From assembly GCA_963693315.1 (NCBI GenBank), contig OY856186.1:307485061-307549060 (forward strand): a stretch of 64,000 nucleotides of DNA, written 5' to 3'. Position numbers and translations under genes: made by a program. The notes beneath the pieces are model-generated. The model ran no database searches and had not been told where the DNA came from. It was given only the letters and a program-made list of their open reading frames with translations. Positions 45,289 to 57,260 of this stretch are shown here, piece after piece. Source of the DNA: Diogma glabrata. Lineage: Eukaryota; Arthropoda; Insecta; Diptera; Cylindrotomidae. The first letter of the stretch is position 1; each line of letters opens with the position of its first letter.

Positions 45289-46268
45289 GACTAATTTTTT
45301 TTTAATTTTGAAAAAAACCGTTTTGGGACAGCAATTTTTTTGGAGATTGTTTTTTGTGCTGTCATCTGCTTTTAGTAATACTAATTGTTTTTTTATTTTG
45401 AAAAAAGAAAACCGTTTTGGGGAAGCAGTTTTTTTTTTGAAATTTTTTTATGCTACCACGTACATATTTTTGGTATACTATTGTACATATCTTTTGTATA
45501 TCCTGTACATTTTTTTTTATATACATAGTACAATTTTTTGTACATAATGTATATTTATACTTGGTTATATATTGTACATATTCTTGGATGATGCAATTAA
45601 TTTATATATGAAATTAATCGTATGTTTTTTTTGATTGTGGTTAAGTCATGTTTTTATGAGTTTTAGGATGTTATTAACGTAATAAAGGTTAACATTGACC
45701 AAACAGTTTTCAACGGTTTTGTATAAGTTTAAATCTTTCGTCACTACTTTCAAAGTATTATTGGTCTGAGTTTATGGAAGTACAATTGAAAATAATTAAT
45801 TCTCATCAACTTTATAGAGTGAGCCGGATCCAAATCAATATCTCTACATTTGTCATCATAATGATCCGCGGATGTACGTATACATATCTCGTATGAGTCC
45901 ATTTTAGCTACCACCATTTTTTTAAATTATTTTTTATTGCGATTAATTTTAAAAAATGGTATAAATATAGAAACAATTATTCTTAGCTAACATTTATTTT
46001 TTGTTTTGAATACAATTAATAAAGCGAAAGATTTAACCTGAACAAATATATTAGAATTAATAATCTAAAGATTAGTAAGCTTAGTTTTAAATGTAAAATA
46101 ATCGTAATTTTTTTTAAATTACCAATTTATTATTTAGTCTGAAGATTTAATTTATTTAATTTCATGTAAAACCTTATTAACACATATTATATATTTCATG
46201 TTTCGATTTAGCATTTTTAAATAGGGAATTGTTTGGATTATGGATAAATTATGTAGTACTTAGGTTTA
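45289..46268. other. AT-rich leader of the nested gypsy
   Basis: Contains two similar T-rich blocks (aaaaccgttttggg at 45,314 and 45,411) and repeated tacat/gtacat motifs at 45,460-45,580. Open frames here are chance products of T-rich sequence. Confidence 0.4.
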
Positions 46269-46283
46269 TTGATTCACTTTCTC

Positions 46284-46518
46284 AGCGGTAGGCCTAACAA
46301 GCCATCCATGGGGCTTATCCCCTTAACATTGATGTCGTTCTTAGATCGCCTATGGCCATCGGGGTTATGCGATCGAAGAACATTGGTTTCTTCTCTTCAT
46401 TCGGCGAGGAAGTCCTCAGGGACGAGGAGTGGTGTTGCTGTGTTTGTACTTAGGTGCAAACCAGCAGTACCATTCTTTGCTCAGAGGCTTCTTCGGTGTA
46501 ATGAAGAGAAGAACCAAT
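46284..46518 (+). ncRNA. Strongly structured RNA element in the gypsy leader
   Basis: Several stems follow one another in sequence that is clearly more GC-rich than its flanks. They are aagcc/ggctt (46,299-46,316), a 13-bp stem gttcttagatcgc / gcgatcgaagaac with one mismatch (46,337-46,381), and a long stem of 18 bp with one bulge between 46,382-46,400 and 46,501-46,518. The long stem continues inward with wobble pairs and encloses two hairpins (tcctc/gagga; ttgctg..gtttg / caaac..cagca). The shape is a multibranched junction 1.1 kb before gag. In retroelements such leaders can serve for internal initiation or packaging; which, if either, applies here is unknown. Confidence 0.55.
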
Positions 46519-47596
46519 TGTACTTTTGCTTTCAGGATCAGAGGCTTCACCTCAAACAAATTCAAAAACTTTTCCATTTTTCCATTTAGATTCACAATAG
46601 AACAATTTTTTCATAGAGTTTAGGATTTGAAGTCTGGTGCTCGGGAGCGTTCTTCAACTTTCGCATTAGGTTTAGGTGTAATTTATTTGTAGATTAAACA
46701 AGCACAACTGGGTCAGTAGAAATGGACCTAGTGTCTAATCGTGACAGTTGTGATTGTTTTATTAGGTTGGGGAGAAACTGTTCTGTAGAATCTGGTCGTT
46801 AGGGGCTTTTCTAGTCAGTTCTCACATGCATTGTTGGAGTGGGCTCGCGAACGCGATATTTTAAATTTAAACAATATGGATATTGTAGCCATACTTACTT
46901 TTTAAATTGTCTCCAGACGAATCTTGATTTTGGGAATCTCTTATGATATTAAATAAAAATAAAATAAATCAAACAAATTTTTCAAAAATTAAATAAATAA
47001 AATTTTTATTAAATAAAATAATTTTTTTCTAAATTAGTTAATTTTAGGTAAATAAGTAAATACAAATTTTTCTATTAAATACGCATAACATCAAGAAATA
47101 AATATTCTTTATTTTTTTTAAAAATAAATCAATATTTGGAGCTAAGACGGTGCATCCAATAAATAAGCATTTTTTCAAATATTTTTATTTTTTCAATTTC
47201 TTTTAAAAATAAATAAATATTCTTAGGGGTGCTATCGTCAATAAACAATTTTAGATATATGATTTTTCTGAATTTCAGATATCTGGAATTAGAAATAAAT
47301 AAATTATTTTATAGATATCACAATATTTTAAGTATTTTTTTTGAAAAAAAAAGTCAAGCAACTTTGAGCAAAACAACTATTTCTTTTCTCATTAAAATCT
47401 GTCCTTGCGAAAAGAAAATAACTTTTTTCTTTGTGTTTTCGAATTGGGGGTGTTCTGTGTTTTTACTTTTGCGTTTTACATTTCCATCGGTCGATTTTAC
47501 CGGGCGTATTAATCCACTTAATTTAGTGATAGTTTTTTTGGTATTGGTTTTGTTATTGGTGTTCGCATTCGGGAATTTTACAACTTATTATATAAA
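46519..47596. other. AT-rich sequence before gag
   Basis: No gene is supported; the frame at 47,229-47,612 overlaps the gag start and has no motif. Confidence 0.4.
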
Positions 47597-49213
47597 ATGT
47601 CAAGTCAAATAGACATTGACCATCCATTTTATGGATTGGAACCCAGCGAACTGCAAATTGAATGTCTGGTTCGAGGTGTGGATTTCAGAGGGGTCAACTG
47701 GGCAGAGGAACTTCGAAACCACGCGGTACAAGGTTCAGTTCCATTAACTGTATCTCACGCGAGAGATTTGGTAGCTGAGTCTCAAATGGTGGTGCAGGCA
47801 GCACAACTAATGGTGGATCAGATACGTAGACTTCAGCCACCGATTAATCAGCCATTCTTAGATGGTCTGGCTAATCGTGTGTTGCACTATACAGGGAGGA
47901 TGAATAGGTTGGGTTCTCGCGATGATTTGCAAGAAGCCCGCACCTACGCTATCTCCCAATTGTCACGCGCTTGGGATATAATAAGATCGTTGTCGACACG
48001 TCCAGTTATGCAGAGTAAACCAGGAGGTTCATCTGTACCATCCGAACCGCCTGCGTTTCAGCCAGATGAGAGATCCACTCCAATACCAGTACAGCCAATA
48101 ACTGATACGATACACAGTTTAAATCGTGGGTATCAACAACAACAAAGACGGGCAGAACAATTACCACCATCGTATTTTCAACAATCAGGTTTAAGAGCGG
48201 AGGACTTCGCATTACCACAACTGGGTTCATCGTTCCAAGCTGAACAAATATACATCAATCCGGCATTGGTACAGCAACCTCTGAATTATCAACCGATACC
48301 ACAGGAGCAGTTACAACAATTTCAAACAAATTATCCACAAGCTCCATTAACAGCACCACCACCATACAACCCACTTCCTCAGGTATCTCGTGTCGCGGCT
48401 CCAGCATTGTCACCGGGAGCATACCGAGAGGTACGTAGGAACAATTTGAGTCGTTATGACTCAAATTGGGTTCCGAACTTCACAGGGGATGGTCACTCCC
48501 CTGATGTTCATGAGTTTATTCATCGAGTGGAGGCGGCTGCAAGGAGGGACCGTGTGTCCTGGGACGACCTGAGGTCGATCGTTCCACGGTACCTCAAGGC
48601 AGCTGCCGATAGATATTATTTGAATTTAACTCATGAATATGAGGAAGTGACTTACTCAGTGCTTAGGGAAGGACTCCTACGCACCTTCGGTACGCTCACC
48701 GATGATAAAGCGGTATTACGTGTTCTTTTGAACCGTAAACAGAAAGTCAAAGAGAGCGTTTATGAGTATTTAGTTGAAGTGGGTTCGTTAAATCGAAGAT
48801 TAGTTCGACCATTTGCTGCAGCTGAATTATTAGAAATCGCTAGGGAAGGACTGAGCGTAGAACTGAAAAACGCTACACTTGCAGCAACAATCTCAACTAT
48901 GGACGAGCTTCGGACATTGTGTCAGAAGTTCGAACGTTTGTGGTCTACACCAGTCCCAACCAGAATGTCAAACTTAAGGATTAGCGAACTACAGCAAATG
49001 GACGACTATGAATCAGAAATAGATCCAGAACAAGATGGATATATTGAAGCTGTGGATACACAACCGAGAAGGATTCTGCAACGACCTGTGATATCATCTG
49101 GTAATACTAATCAACCTGGTCCATCAATGTCCAGACAACCAATTGTCTGTTTTAGATGCGGGGTAAATGGACATCGAGCTCCGGATTGTTCTAAAAACAG
49201 AATAAAACTGTAG
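47597..49213 (+). CDS. gag: Gag polyprotein of gypsy element (538 aa, 3' end frameshifted)
   Basis: Starts at an ATG (47,597). Residues 1-130 are helical. About 135-290 form a Pro/Gln-rich linker. About 290-440 contain the capsid-type retrotransposon Gag domain (WVPNFTGDG, VHEFIHRVEAAARRD, RYLKAAADRYYLN, VLREGLLRTFG, VYEYLVEVGSLNRRL). A CCHC zinc knuckle CFRCGVNGHRAPDC stands at about 518-531. The frame ends at TAG 49,211, but coding resemblance continues in another frame (a further Cys-rich knuckle starting CRKCNKPD, to a stop at 49,394), so a small deletion at about 49,208 has probably shortened Gag. It assembles particles and binds element RNA. Pol follows in an overlapping frame. Confidence 0.85.
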   Translation: MSSQIDIDHPFYGLEPSELQIECLVRGVDFRGVNWAEELRNHAVQGSVPLTVSHARDLVAESQMVVQAAQLMVDQIRRLQPPINQPFLDGLANRVLHYTGRMNRLGSRDDLQEARTYAISQLSRAWDIIRSLSTRPVMQSKPGGSSVPSEPPAFQPDERSTPIPVQPITDTIHSLNRGYQQQQRRAEQLPPSYFQQSGLRAEDFALPQLGSSFQAEQIYINPALVQQPLNYQPIPQEQLQQFQTNYPQAPLTAPPPYNPLPQVSRVAAPALSPGAYREVRRNNLSRYDSNWVPNFTGDGHSPDVHEFIHRVEAAARRDRVSWDDLRSIVPRYLKAAADRYYLNLTHEYEEVTYSVLREGLLRTFGTLTDDKAVLRVLLNRKQKVKESVYEYLVEVGSLNRRLVRPFAAAELLEIAREGLSVELKNATLAATISTMDELRTLCQKFERLWSTPVPTRMSNLRISELQQMDDYESEIDPEQDGYIEAVDTQPRRILQRPVISSGNTNQPGPSMSRQPIVCFRCGVNGHRAPDCSKNRIKL

Positions 49214-49246
49214 GAAGTGCAACAAACCTGACGTAATTTATGCAAA

Positions 49247-50533
49247 TTGTTCTTATTGTCACCCGTCGTTAAACGATCGACCGAGAGTACATGCTTCGGG
49301 AATAGTACCCTCGGTTCAACAGCCAATGAGCCCGAAGAAAGCGACGAGAGATGTAGGAACACAAGACGATCTACCACCGAAGAAACCAGAATAAAATCAT
49401 CTAGCACATTTAATTTCCCATCGTTACATCGAACTTATTTTAGACGTCTAGAACGTAGCATTAGATATTGGAGGATGAGGAAATTATTTCGCAAAGCTTG
49501 TATTTCATCTATCCTTTCAGAAATAAAGGATCCTCGGCCGCGATTAACAATTAGGATTTTGGACAAACATATTTCAGGATTATTGGATAGTGAAGCGTCA
49601 ATCACAATACTTGGAAGAAATTCCTTGGAATTATTGGAATCATCAGGTACAACCTACTGTAAATACACTTCGTGTATTCGTACGGCGGATGGTACTGCAA
49701 CTAAAATTTTGGGTTACATTGAAATTCCAATAACCGTGAATGGCTCCACTAAACCAATGCGGTTTCATATTGTCCCTGGACTACGAGAAGAGCTCTACCT
49801 GGGCATAGATTTCTGGGAGAAATTCGGTATTGTTCCTTCTTTTGTTAGTGAACTGACTCGCACAGAGCTACAAAATTTTAATACACATAACCTCACCACT
49901 GACCAACAACATGAACTGGATATGATCAAGGATTCTTTCCCGTCATTTGAAGTGTCTGGGCTCGGAAAGACTTCTTTGGTTGAACATGTCATCGATGTTG
50001 GTGATAGTGCACCTGTTAAACAGAGGCACTATCCCACATCGCCGGCTGTTCAACTAAAGGTCTATGCCGAACTTGACCGAATGCTTCAAATGGGCGTGAT
50101 CGAAGAGTCTAACAGTTCTTGGTGCTCGCCAGTGGTTTTGGTACAAAAAGAATCTGGTAAAAACAGATTATGTATTGATAGCCGTCGTGTCAATTCACTA
50201 ACGAAAAAGGACGCTTACCCACTTCCCTTGATTGATGGCTTACTAGGTCGTCTAAATAGCACAAAGTACATTTCAAGTATTGATCTCAAAGATGCTTTCT
50301 GGCAGATTCCTCTGGCAGAAGCATCTAGAGACAAGACAGCCTTCACAGTGCCTGGTCGTCCATTGTATCAATTCCGGGTTATGCCCTTTGGATTGTGCAA
50401 TGCTCCCCAATGTGTCGGCTAATGCACAAAGTGATACCACATCAATATCACGAAAATATCTTTGTTTATTTAGATGATCTATTGGTAGTCTCTTCCACGT
50501 TCCAGGAACATATGGAATTGCTGTCCAAAGTCT
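49247..50533 (+). pseudogene. pol: Gypsy pol: protease and partial reverse transcriptase, truncated
   Basis: The frame overlaps the frameshifted gag end. An aspartic protease region contains GLLDSEASITIL, where the usual D-S/T-G-A-S has Glu in place of Gly, so it may be inactive, and LYLGIDFWEKFGI. The reverse transcriptase begins near 49,990 and holds SPVVLVQKESGKNRLCID, YPLPLIDGLL, SSIDLKDAFWQIPLAE, KTAFTVPG and FRVMPFGLCNAP. A shift near 50,410 breaks the frame (stop at 50,420); the next frame carries the catalytic YLDD (about 50,470) and runs to 50,533, where the element ends in satellite. RNase H and integrase are lost. Confidence 0.88.
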
Positions 50534-51178
50534 CTTATAAATTTAGTCAACGCTTTTGACTACAAATTTATTCAACTATTTTGATTACTAATTGTATCAA
50601 CGCATTTGATTACAACTTGGTTCAACGATATTGCTTACAAAGTTATTCAACGCTTTTGGATGACAAACTGACTCACGATTTTAAGTTCAAATTTATTCAA
50701 CGCTGCTGATCACCAATTGATTCATCGTTTCTCCATATCGAGCGCGACATCTTAATTTTGATCAACGTGTATGCGATGCTGATGGAGGGCTGATACCCGC
50801 CGGATATTGGAGGCTAGGAGGATATAACCATGGGTGAGTCTATTTAATGGCTTTTTTTATTATTCGGGGGCTTTAGGGGTGTGGATGTGTGTGTGTGTGG
50901 GTGGGCGTATGTGAGTGAATGAGGGGGTTGAACGTGCCGATCGTGGTCCTTTCGTAGAAGGGGGTCGCCAGAGTCTCATCTTTTCAGTTGTAAATTTTTA
51001 TCCCATTTCCGAATGTTCACGTAATTCGCGTACATGTCTGCATTTGTATTGGAGCAGCAGGGTTTACCAATCGAACTCCATACTGTGATTAGCCGGAGCA
51101 CAAAAATAAAACCTCATTTAGTTACGCGACCTGCTATGCCGCTTCATTGGTTCGCCGATGAAAAAGCTCTTCATTACA
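50534..51178 (+). repeat. 5' giant LTR, part 2 (satellite end, GT-rich zone, 3' end)
   Basis: The satellite resumes at cttataaatttagtcaacgc, then unique sequence, a GT-rich stretch (50,883-50,930) and the LTR end cttcattaca at 51,178. AATAAA at 51,105-51,110 is a likely polyadenylation signal. It matches 58,370-59,011 nearly base for base. Confidence 0.93.
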
Positions 51179-51181
51179 AAT

Positions 51182-51199
51182 TGGCGCCCAACGTGGGGC
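51182..51199 (+). promoter_or_regulatory. Primer-binding site, tRNA-Lys type
   Basis: TGGCGCCCAACGTGGGGC lies three bases after the 5' LTR end. It is the 18-nt site complementary to the 3' end of tRNA-Lys(1,2) as used by several retroviruses and gypsy-type elements. It fixes the LTR boundary and the orientation (+). Confidence 0.92.
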
Positions 51200-51347
51200 T
51201 CCTCTAAGGGTTTCTACAGCGATGTAGGACTTTGGAGGAGTCCCTCCATATTTTCAAAAAACTTTGAAAAATTTTTTTTTTAAAATTTTTTTCTTCAAAT
51301 TTAATTTTAATTTCCACATGCAATAGCTAAAAGACTCTGGCGGCGTA

Positions 51348-52000
51348 GAAGCAGTTCCCTGCTTCAAAACGCGCAGGAGCGAAGGAAGTCTGAGACCCCT
51401 CAGACTTTCTTTGATGGGGTTTTGCGTCCCCACGCCTCCAGCAATTACTCCTTTTGTATTTTTTTATATATAACGCAAGGGTGAGAATAGTTCTTCGGAA
51501 TTATTCTCAATGGGGGTTACAATCCCACGTACCCTAGTAGCGGATGGGTTTCTTGCTGACACGGGGAATGCCAGGGGTGACCAGGTGCCAGACTTAGATT
51601 TTTTGTAGAATGGTGTATACGCCTACTACATCCAGTCTGGTCATCTGGTCATGCTCTGGGTTCGTTGTGACATCAGGACTTCCATCCGAGCTACCGTCTC
51701 CTTAACGTTAGAGGCCCCTCCCAGGAGCGTTAGCACCCTATGATCTGAGTTGTCCAGTTCTCGCGAATGATACTGGGGAACATCTTCTAAAGCAGTTTGA
51801 TATCAACTGCTGAGGGAAGATGTTCGCCCAGCCTTCATGTCGCGAGTTAATTGGATTAACTCAGATCATAGCACCTCCCCGTATGTTTCGTCGTTCTCGA
51901 TCGCGGATGAGAAGTGTCGGTTGATTGAATAATGGTGCAGAGGATTTATCCTCTGACCATTCCGGCGGCACTTGTCATCCGGGTGACAGGCCGACGACAC
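51348..52000 (+). ncRNA. Extensively structured leader RNA of the giant-LTR element
   Basis: Perfect stems visible by eye: gaagca/tgcttc (51,348-51,365); aagtctga/tcagactt (51,386-51,407). One long nested hairpin has tatgatctgagtt (51,739-51,751) pairing with 51,858-51,870 over 13 bp, ctcgcga (51,760) with tcgcgag (51,840), gaacatcttc (51,778) with gaagatgttc (51,816) over 10 bp, and agcagtt (51,791) with aactgct (51,805). A second junction at 51,914-52,000 has gtgtcgg / ccgacgacac enclosing agaggat/atcctct and tgtca/tgaca. The zone is much more GC-rich than the rest of the element and has no long frame. Packaging, dimerisation or internal initiation are plausible roles; none is shown. Confidence 0.7.
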
Positions 52001-54859
52001 ATACCCCACCTTATTCCTGTCTCACCTTACCTTCTCCCATCCTTATTCATCCCTTCTTGTTCCCTTTCCTTTTCCATTTCCCATCCTTTTAACGTAGATT
52101 AACTTTAACTTTGTTTTTGATCCCCCAAAAATTTCTTTGAAACTCATGATTTCAACAAACAAACGAAATAGAAAGAACGGCGATGGGCACTTTCAACCCC
52201 GGAGTGATGGACACCCCGTGGTTGGATCCAACTTTCCTCCATCCGAAAATAAATAAATATATATTTGTATACCAAAAATAAATGAATAAATTAATAAATA
52301 AATATTTATACACAAATAAAATAAATAAATAAATATTTATACAAAAAATAATAAATAAATATCTATAAATAAAAAATTTATTACTATTTATAAATAAATA
52401 AATAAATATTGATAAATACTTATATGAAAAATAAATAAATAAATAATTAAACCATGGGTCCACCATTAATCAAATAATTCAATACAATAACATTAAATAA
52501 TACATTACAAACAAAGAAAAGAATATACTTACATAAGAAGAATAGATCGAATGCCAAAAAGGGGATTTTTACCACCAACTTTAAAGAGAACGTTAACTTT
52601 AAGTACATTTTATGTTTCATGTTAATTGTGAGTTTCTTTTTTTCTGAATGCAAAATAATATTAAGAATATAATTTAAATATTTTACGTATTATATTTTAT
52701 GTATTATATGTATGTATATATCATACGTATGTTAATCATTATACGTAAGGTAGTTAAATTTAAAATATTAACTTTACATTTTATGTTGTCTGTCAATTTT
52801 AAGTATTTTTTTTTTTTCTGAATTTAGAATAATATTAAGAACATAATTTAAATATTTTACGTATTGTATTTTATATATCATACATATGTATATATTATGT
52901 GTATGTTGATTGTTATACGTAAGGTAGTTAAATTTAAAGCATTCTCCTTGTCTAACCGGTAGGCTTGCCGTACTTCTGTAATTTTTTATTGTCTGTCACT
53001 CCGTTTTGAGTATCGGGAACCATCAGACCTGCCCGGAATCGGGTCTGGAAAATTTTCATAATTGCCATCTTCTGCCATACTTGTAGTATACTTATTTTCT
53101 CTCAAATCTCACCGTTTATTTTTGTTCTGTTCATATATCAGCACCTTGGAAAACAATTGTAAATAGTAGTAAAATAATATCAAGACAATAATAAATCTTA
53201 TTTAATATAATTGTCGAATTGGTCAGATATCGCGCAGCTGTTTGAGGTTTGAATAACTAAATTTCCATACAATTTTTTTTAGATTCGGCCCTAAAATATT
53301 TAAAGTGATCAAATACGGTAATGGAAAATTTTTTTTTGGTAATAATTAAAAATCAAATTAAAATGTAAATATGGTAATTTGGCAATTGAAATTCTGGGAA
53401 TAATTAAATAATGGATCACTCCTAAACTACCTTACTGCCTTTGCATGTGGTAGTCCATCGTCAGGGACGAACCTTCATCCTAGCTCTTGATTACAGTCTA
53501 GTCCCTTTTGGGGTTGGACTCGGTGAGTTCGAACCATATCGCTAATGATTTCGTCTAGTCTGCCGCGTTGTTCGTTATCATGGATATGCCGTTTTGCTAT
53601 TAACTTTTTATTTATCTTCCCGCCCTGGTTTTGCTGTCTAATCGCCTGTTTTCTTTAATCTCTGGTGATTTGACCTGGGAAATTAATTGATGGTTCTATT
53701 GTGGAGAATGGGCTCCGACTTTATCCATTACTGTTTGTATTCTCAGATAACCTAATTTCAGGCCAGGTGAAGTGCTGGCTTGGTTTCAATATTGACATTC
53801 TTCCAGAAGTTGCTGTATGGAGATTGTGGTCACCCGAGGAGTACGCTGACGAGTGTATGACGTGGGCCCACAATCCACCAGCTGCATCCCCTGAGGGTTT
53901 ATCAAAAACTGAAATGTTGAATTCTGTTGAAATATTATTTTGAGCGATGCGGGGAACTGCAGAAAATCCTCTGTATCGCCCTCACAAGGGTTTACGAAGC
54001 CAAAGTTTGAAGGTTGGTAGGTGGCGCCGTCTACGAACTGGAAGACCTGGTTTCTAAACGTAGAGGTATTTATCATTCCAAGGACATTCGCGCCTAACAT
54101 CGGTAATAATTTTTTCTGTCGGTATGCTAATAACTTTCGCCTGTGTTTCACAGCCATTGTAGGTCAAGAATATCGACGACCATGAAATATGAGGGTGGTT
54201 TTGGTTTGATTTAACAGTTGAGCGAGTGTGTGTCAACTTTGGTGTTCGGGTCTTAGTGCAAAAAAAAAAAAAAAATTTTTTTTTGTTTTGACTATTTGCA
54301 AGTGCAAATTCAGAGATTGAACGTATTTGAATTTGGTTCAGTTGGTTACCTTGAAATTATATGAACAACCTTCCGAATCACTTGGACGGAAGCGTACACT
54401 AGTGTGGCCCGGCTAGCGAGTCGGAGAAGTATGAGACTCGTGTTAGTTCAGGTGTGGGTTGCGAGCCTGCATAACGTAAAAACGGAATTGTGTCGGATAT
54501 TTCATCAAAGGAGTCGGCCCAACGATATTAATTTTTTTGGTGACTTGAGAGTCTCGGGAGCCCTCAGATCTGCCCGAAATTGGGTCTGGAAGCTTTTAGT
54601 TATCCATCGCTTGCAATAGAGTAGAATACCGTTTTTATCGTTACCCCTCCAAAAAGTTTTTTTGTATAATCATAGATACTTTGTTACTTTGTTTCTGCTA
54701 AGACTGGGTTTGTAATACCGATCGATTTGATTGCTAATTTGTGGAACATTGAGGTGCCTCACCATACTACTATGGATATACAAGGTCTATTTGCGACCAG
54801 TCTATGCCTTTTTTCAATTTCTTTTTGGTCGTGAGTGTTCTTCCAAAAAGCACTTGTTC
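52001..54859 (+). other. Internal domain of the giant-LTR element, no recognised protein
   Basis: 52,080-52,240 is unremarkable. 52,240-52,450 is (aaat)n-like low-complexity sequence. 52,640-52,945 is a tandem duplication of about 180 bp (each copy has aataatattaagaa, tattttacgtatt and tatacgtaaggtagttaaat). 53,400-54,860 is mixed sequence with short frames on both strands (53,701-53,943 +; 54,157-53,786 -), none with a known motif. cagacctgcccggaatcggg (53,028) recurs in altered form at 54,565. 54,258-54,285 is an A-run followed by a T-run. No clear polypurine tract stands before 54,860. Confidence 0.6.
52640..52945. repeat. Tandem duplication, about 180-bp unit, two copies
   Basis: The second copy begins about 52,820 and repeats the order ttttttctgaat, agaataatattaagaa, tttaaatattttacgtatt and ttatacgtaaggtagttaaa with small changes. 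Confidence 0.85.
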
Positions 54860-56525
54860 TGTAATGGATAGTTTGGACTAATGTCTGAACCTAGTGTATT
54901 ATAGTGGCAGCTTCCTTAGTTGTTATTTCTTATATTAATCTATACCGCTCGTAATAGTTTCTCATCCGTTCATCATCAATAGTCATATTTCGTATAGTTC
55001 CCTTAACCCATAGTTTCCTTATTTTTCTTAAAATCTAACTAAATCTTCAATAGCTGGACCAACACATGTGAGAAAGAAACTTGCACTAATTACCCTGATT
55101 TTATTTATTAATTAATATAACATAATGTTAGTTAATTTGAATTAATTAATAATTTTCTTTAATTATCATCCATATAAACATTAAAATTTAATCTTACAAC
55201 ACCCTAAAATTGACGCGCGCTATGCTTCCATTCGATTGTTCTCACTGTACTACTTGAGTTTGAATTTTCTAAACACCAACCGTAATGAAACAACGAAATT
55301 TTCAAACCTCATAACAGCTGTGCGTATTTTTTTTCAATCGTCAACATGCAAAGAATTACTACTTTTGCTTTGTTAAACATTTGATTTGTCTTTGTATGAG
55401 TATTTTGCTTTAAGCAATCCTTCCCTTATTGAACTGAACTTCACTGTACTGATATAGTAGATTGTAGTTTAATAAATGTCTAAACATCATAACATTGATC
55501 GAACTTGCATTTAATTCATTTTGAATTCAATGATAAATGTTATGGATGTGTCGGAAATATTTTGTGTCACAACCTTATTTTCGTACAATAATATCTAATA
55601 TCAAACCGTTTGGTTTAACTATAAAAATTTCCTAACACTTGATTTGAATTAATTGTTTTACATCTGAAACCCTATATTCGAGGTTTTCGATTTTCGAAAA
55701 GGAATTTTTTTTGGTATATATGGATCGACGGTAGTCTTTTCAATCTCTTACTCTCTTGTGCAGCAACTATCTCTCATGAATGTCGAAATTGCGGAAAATT
55801 TTGCATTCATGCTTTTTTCCTTAAAATTAAGTTTGCTATAAGTAGTGTAAATTTTAATTAGCCTCAATTTAAGTTCAATTAGTGCAATTAGTTCAATTTT
55901 TTTAAATGTTCCGTCCAGTTAGTGACAAATTTAGTTCAAATTTATATGTTTTGTGTGTCGTCGCGAAAACACAAACAGTTACAAAAAATTTTATATGTCG
56001 TGTGCTGTAAACAACAAAACCAATTTACAAAAAAAATAATATATATGTTTGTGACGTACTCCCAACCGTAAACGCGCTCTCCTACTTTTAGTGCAATTTT
56101 TTTTGTAAAATACAAACATAAACTCTCTTAGTTCTATTACATTTGATTTTTGGTGTTTGGACGGCTGTCAGTCGTGCATGAGGTTTTTGGACATTTGGAT
56201 TTTTTTTGGAGGAGTGTTTTTCTTTTTCTACGTCAGCAGTTCTCAACAATGGAATAAAATTCACCGTGAAGAGGACGATCGTGAGTGATTGTGTTATATA
56301 TTTCTTTTGATGGACGTCTGGTCCTGCATTTCGCGAAATTGTGCAAATTTGGGTAAAAATACCACGTCGAACTTTTTGGGCATGGCTGACATTTTGGATA
56401 AGCGCGAAAAAGGATTAGTAAAGGTACCAAAAATTTTATAAAACTATGAGAAATTATTAGGGACCTGCATAATTCGCTTAACGAATTAGCTTTCTGTTCT
56501 AAATACCTATTCCGTGTTCCGATAA

Positions 56526-57260
56526 ATTGTGTCATCATGATTATGAAATTATTGATCTTTAGTCTAGTGAATATTTCAAATATATTAAATATAACTGCAA
56601 GAAAAGAAAAATTTATTAACCGTAACTCGAAATTACAAGAATATACGGGACTGGCATGATCAATTTAAAATATTTATTACCGTGTTTAGTTAAATTGTGT
56701 CGTCATTGTTATTAAATTATTGAACTTTAGTCTAGCGAATGTTTCTAATATATTAAATATAAATACCAAAAAAAAAATCATTATCTGTAACTATAAATTA
56801 TACAAATGTACGGGACTGGCATGATCCATTTAAATTATTTATTGCCGTGTTTAGTTAAATTGTGTCGTCCTTGTTATTAAATTATTGAGCTTTAGTCTAG
56901 TGAATATTTCAAATATATTAAATGTAAATACAAAAAAAAAATCATTATCTGTAACTATAAATCATACAAATGTACGGGACTGGCATGATCCATTTAAAAT
57001 ATTTATTACCGTGTTTAGTTAAATTGTGTCGTCCTTGTTATTAAATTATTGAGCTTTAGTCTAGTGAATATTTCAAATACATTAAATATAAATACCAGAG
57101 AAAAAAAATACAAAAAAAACATCATTATCTGTAAATATAAATTATAAGAATGTACGAGACTGGCGTGATGAGTTGTAAATAATTATTACCGTTTTTATAT
57201 AAATTGTGTCGTCCTTGTTATTAAATTATTAAACTGTAATTTAAAGAATAGTTCAAATAT
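56526..57260. repeat. About 170-bp tandem repeat inside the 3' LTR
   Basis: About five units with the same landmarks as 41,838-42,440. An additional unit (containing taaatgtaaatacaaaaaaaa) distinguishes it from the 5' LTR. Confidence 0.9.

Larger units (their letters stand above)
43716..50533 (+). mobile_element. Gypsy (Ty3-type) retrotransposon, 3'-truncated, nested in the LTR satellite
   Basis: Contains a 5' LTR (43,716-44,340), a leader with an unusual ORF, a structured RNA zone, gag and the first part of pol. It stops abruptly at 50,533 inside the reverse transcriptase. RNase H, integrase and the 3' LTR are absent. The satellite reads on across the junction with no target duplication and no lost bases, so this is not a simple retroviral-type integration product. 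Confidence 0.85.

Noticed and set aside
52152..52466. 104-codon Tyr/Phe-rich minus frame
   Set aside because: Translation of (aaat)n low-complexity sequence.
53701..54157. 80- and 123-codon frames on opposite strands in the giant element
   Set aside because: Overlap each other on opposite strands, no known motif, not needed to explain the element; kept only as unassigned internal sequence.
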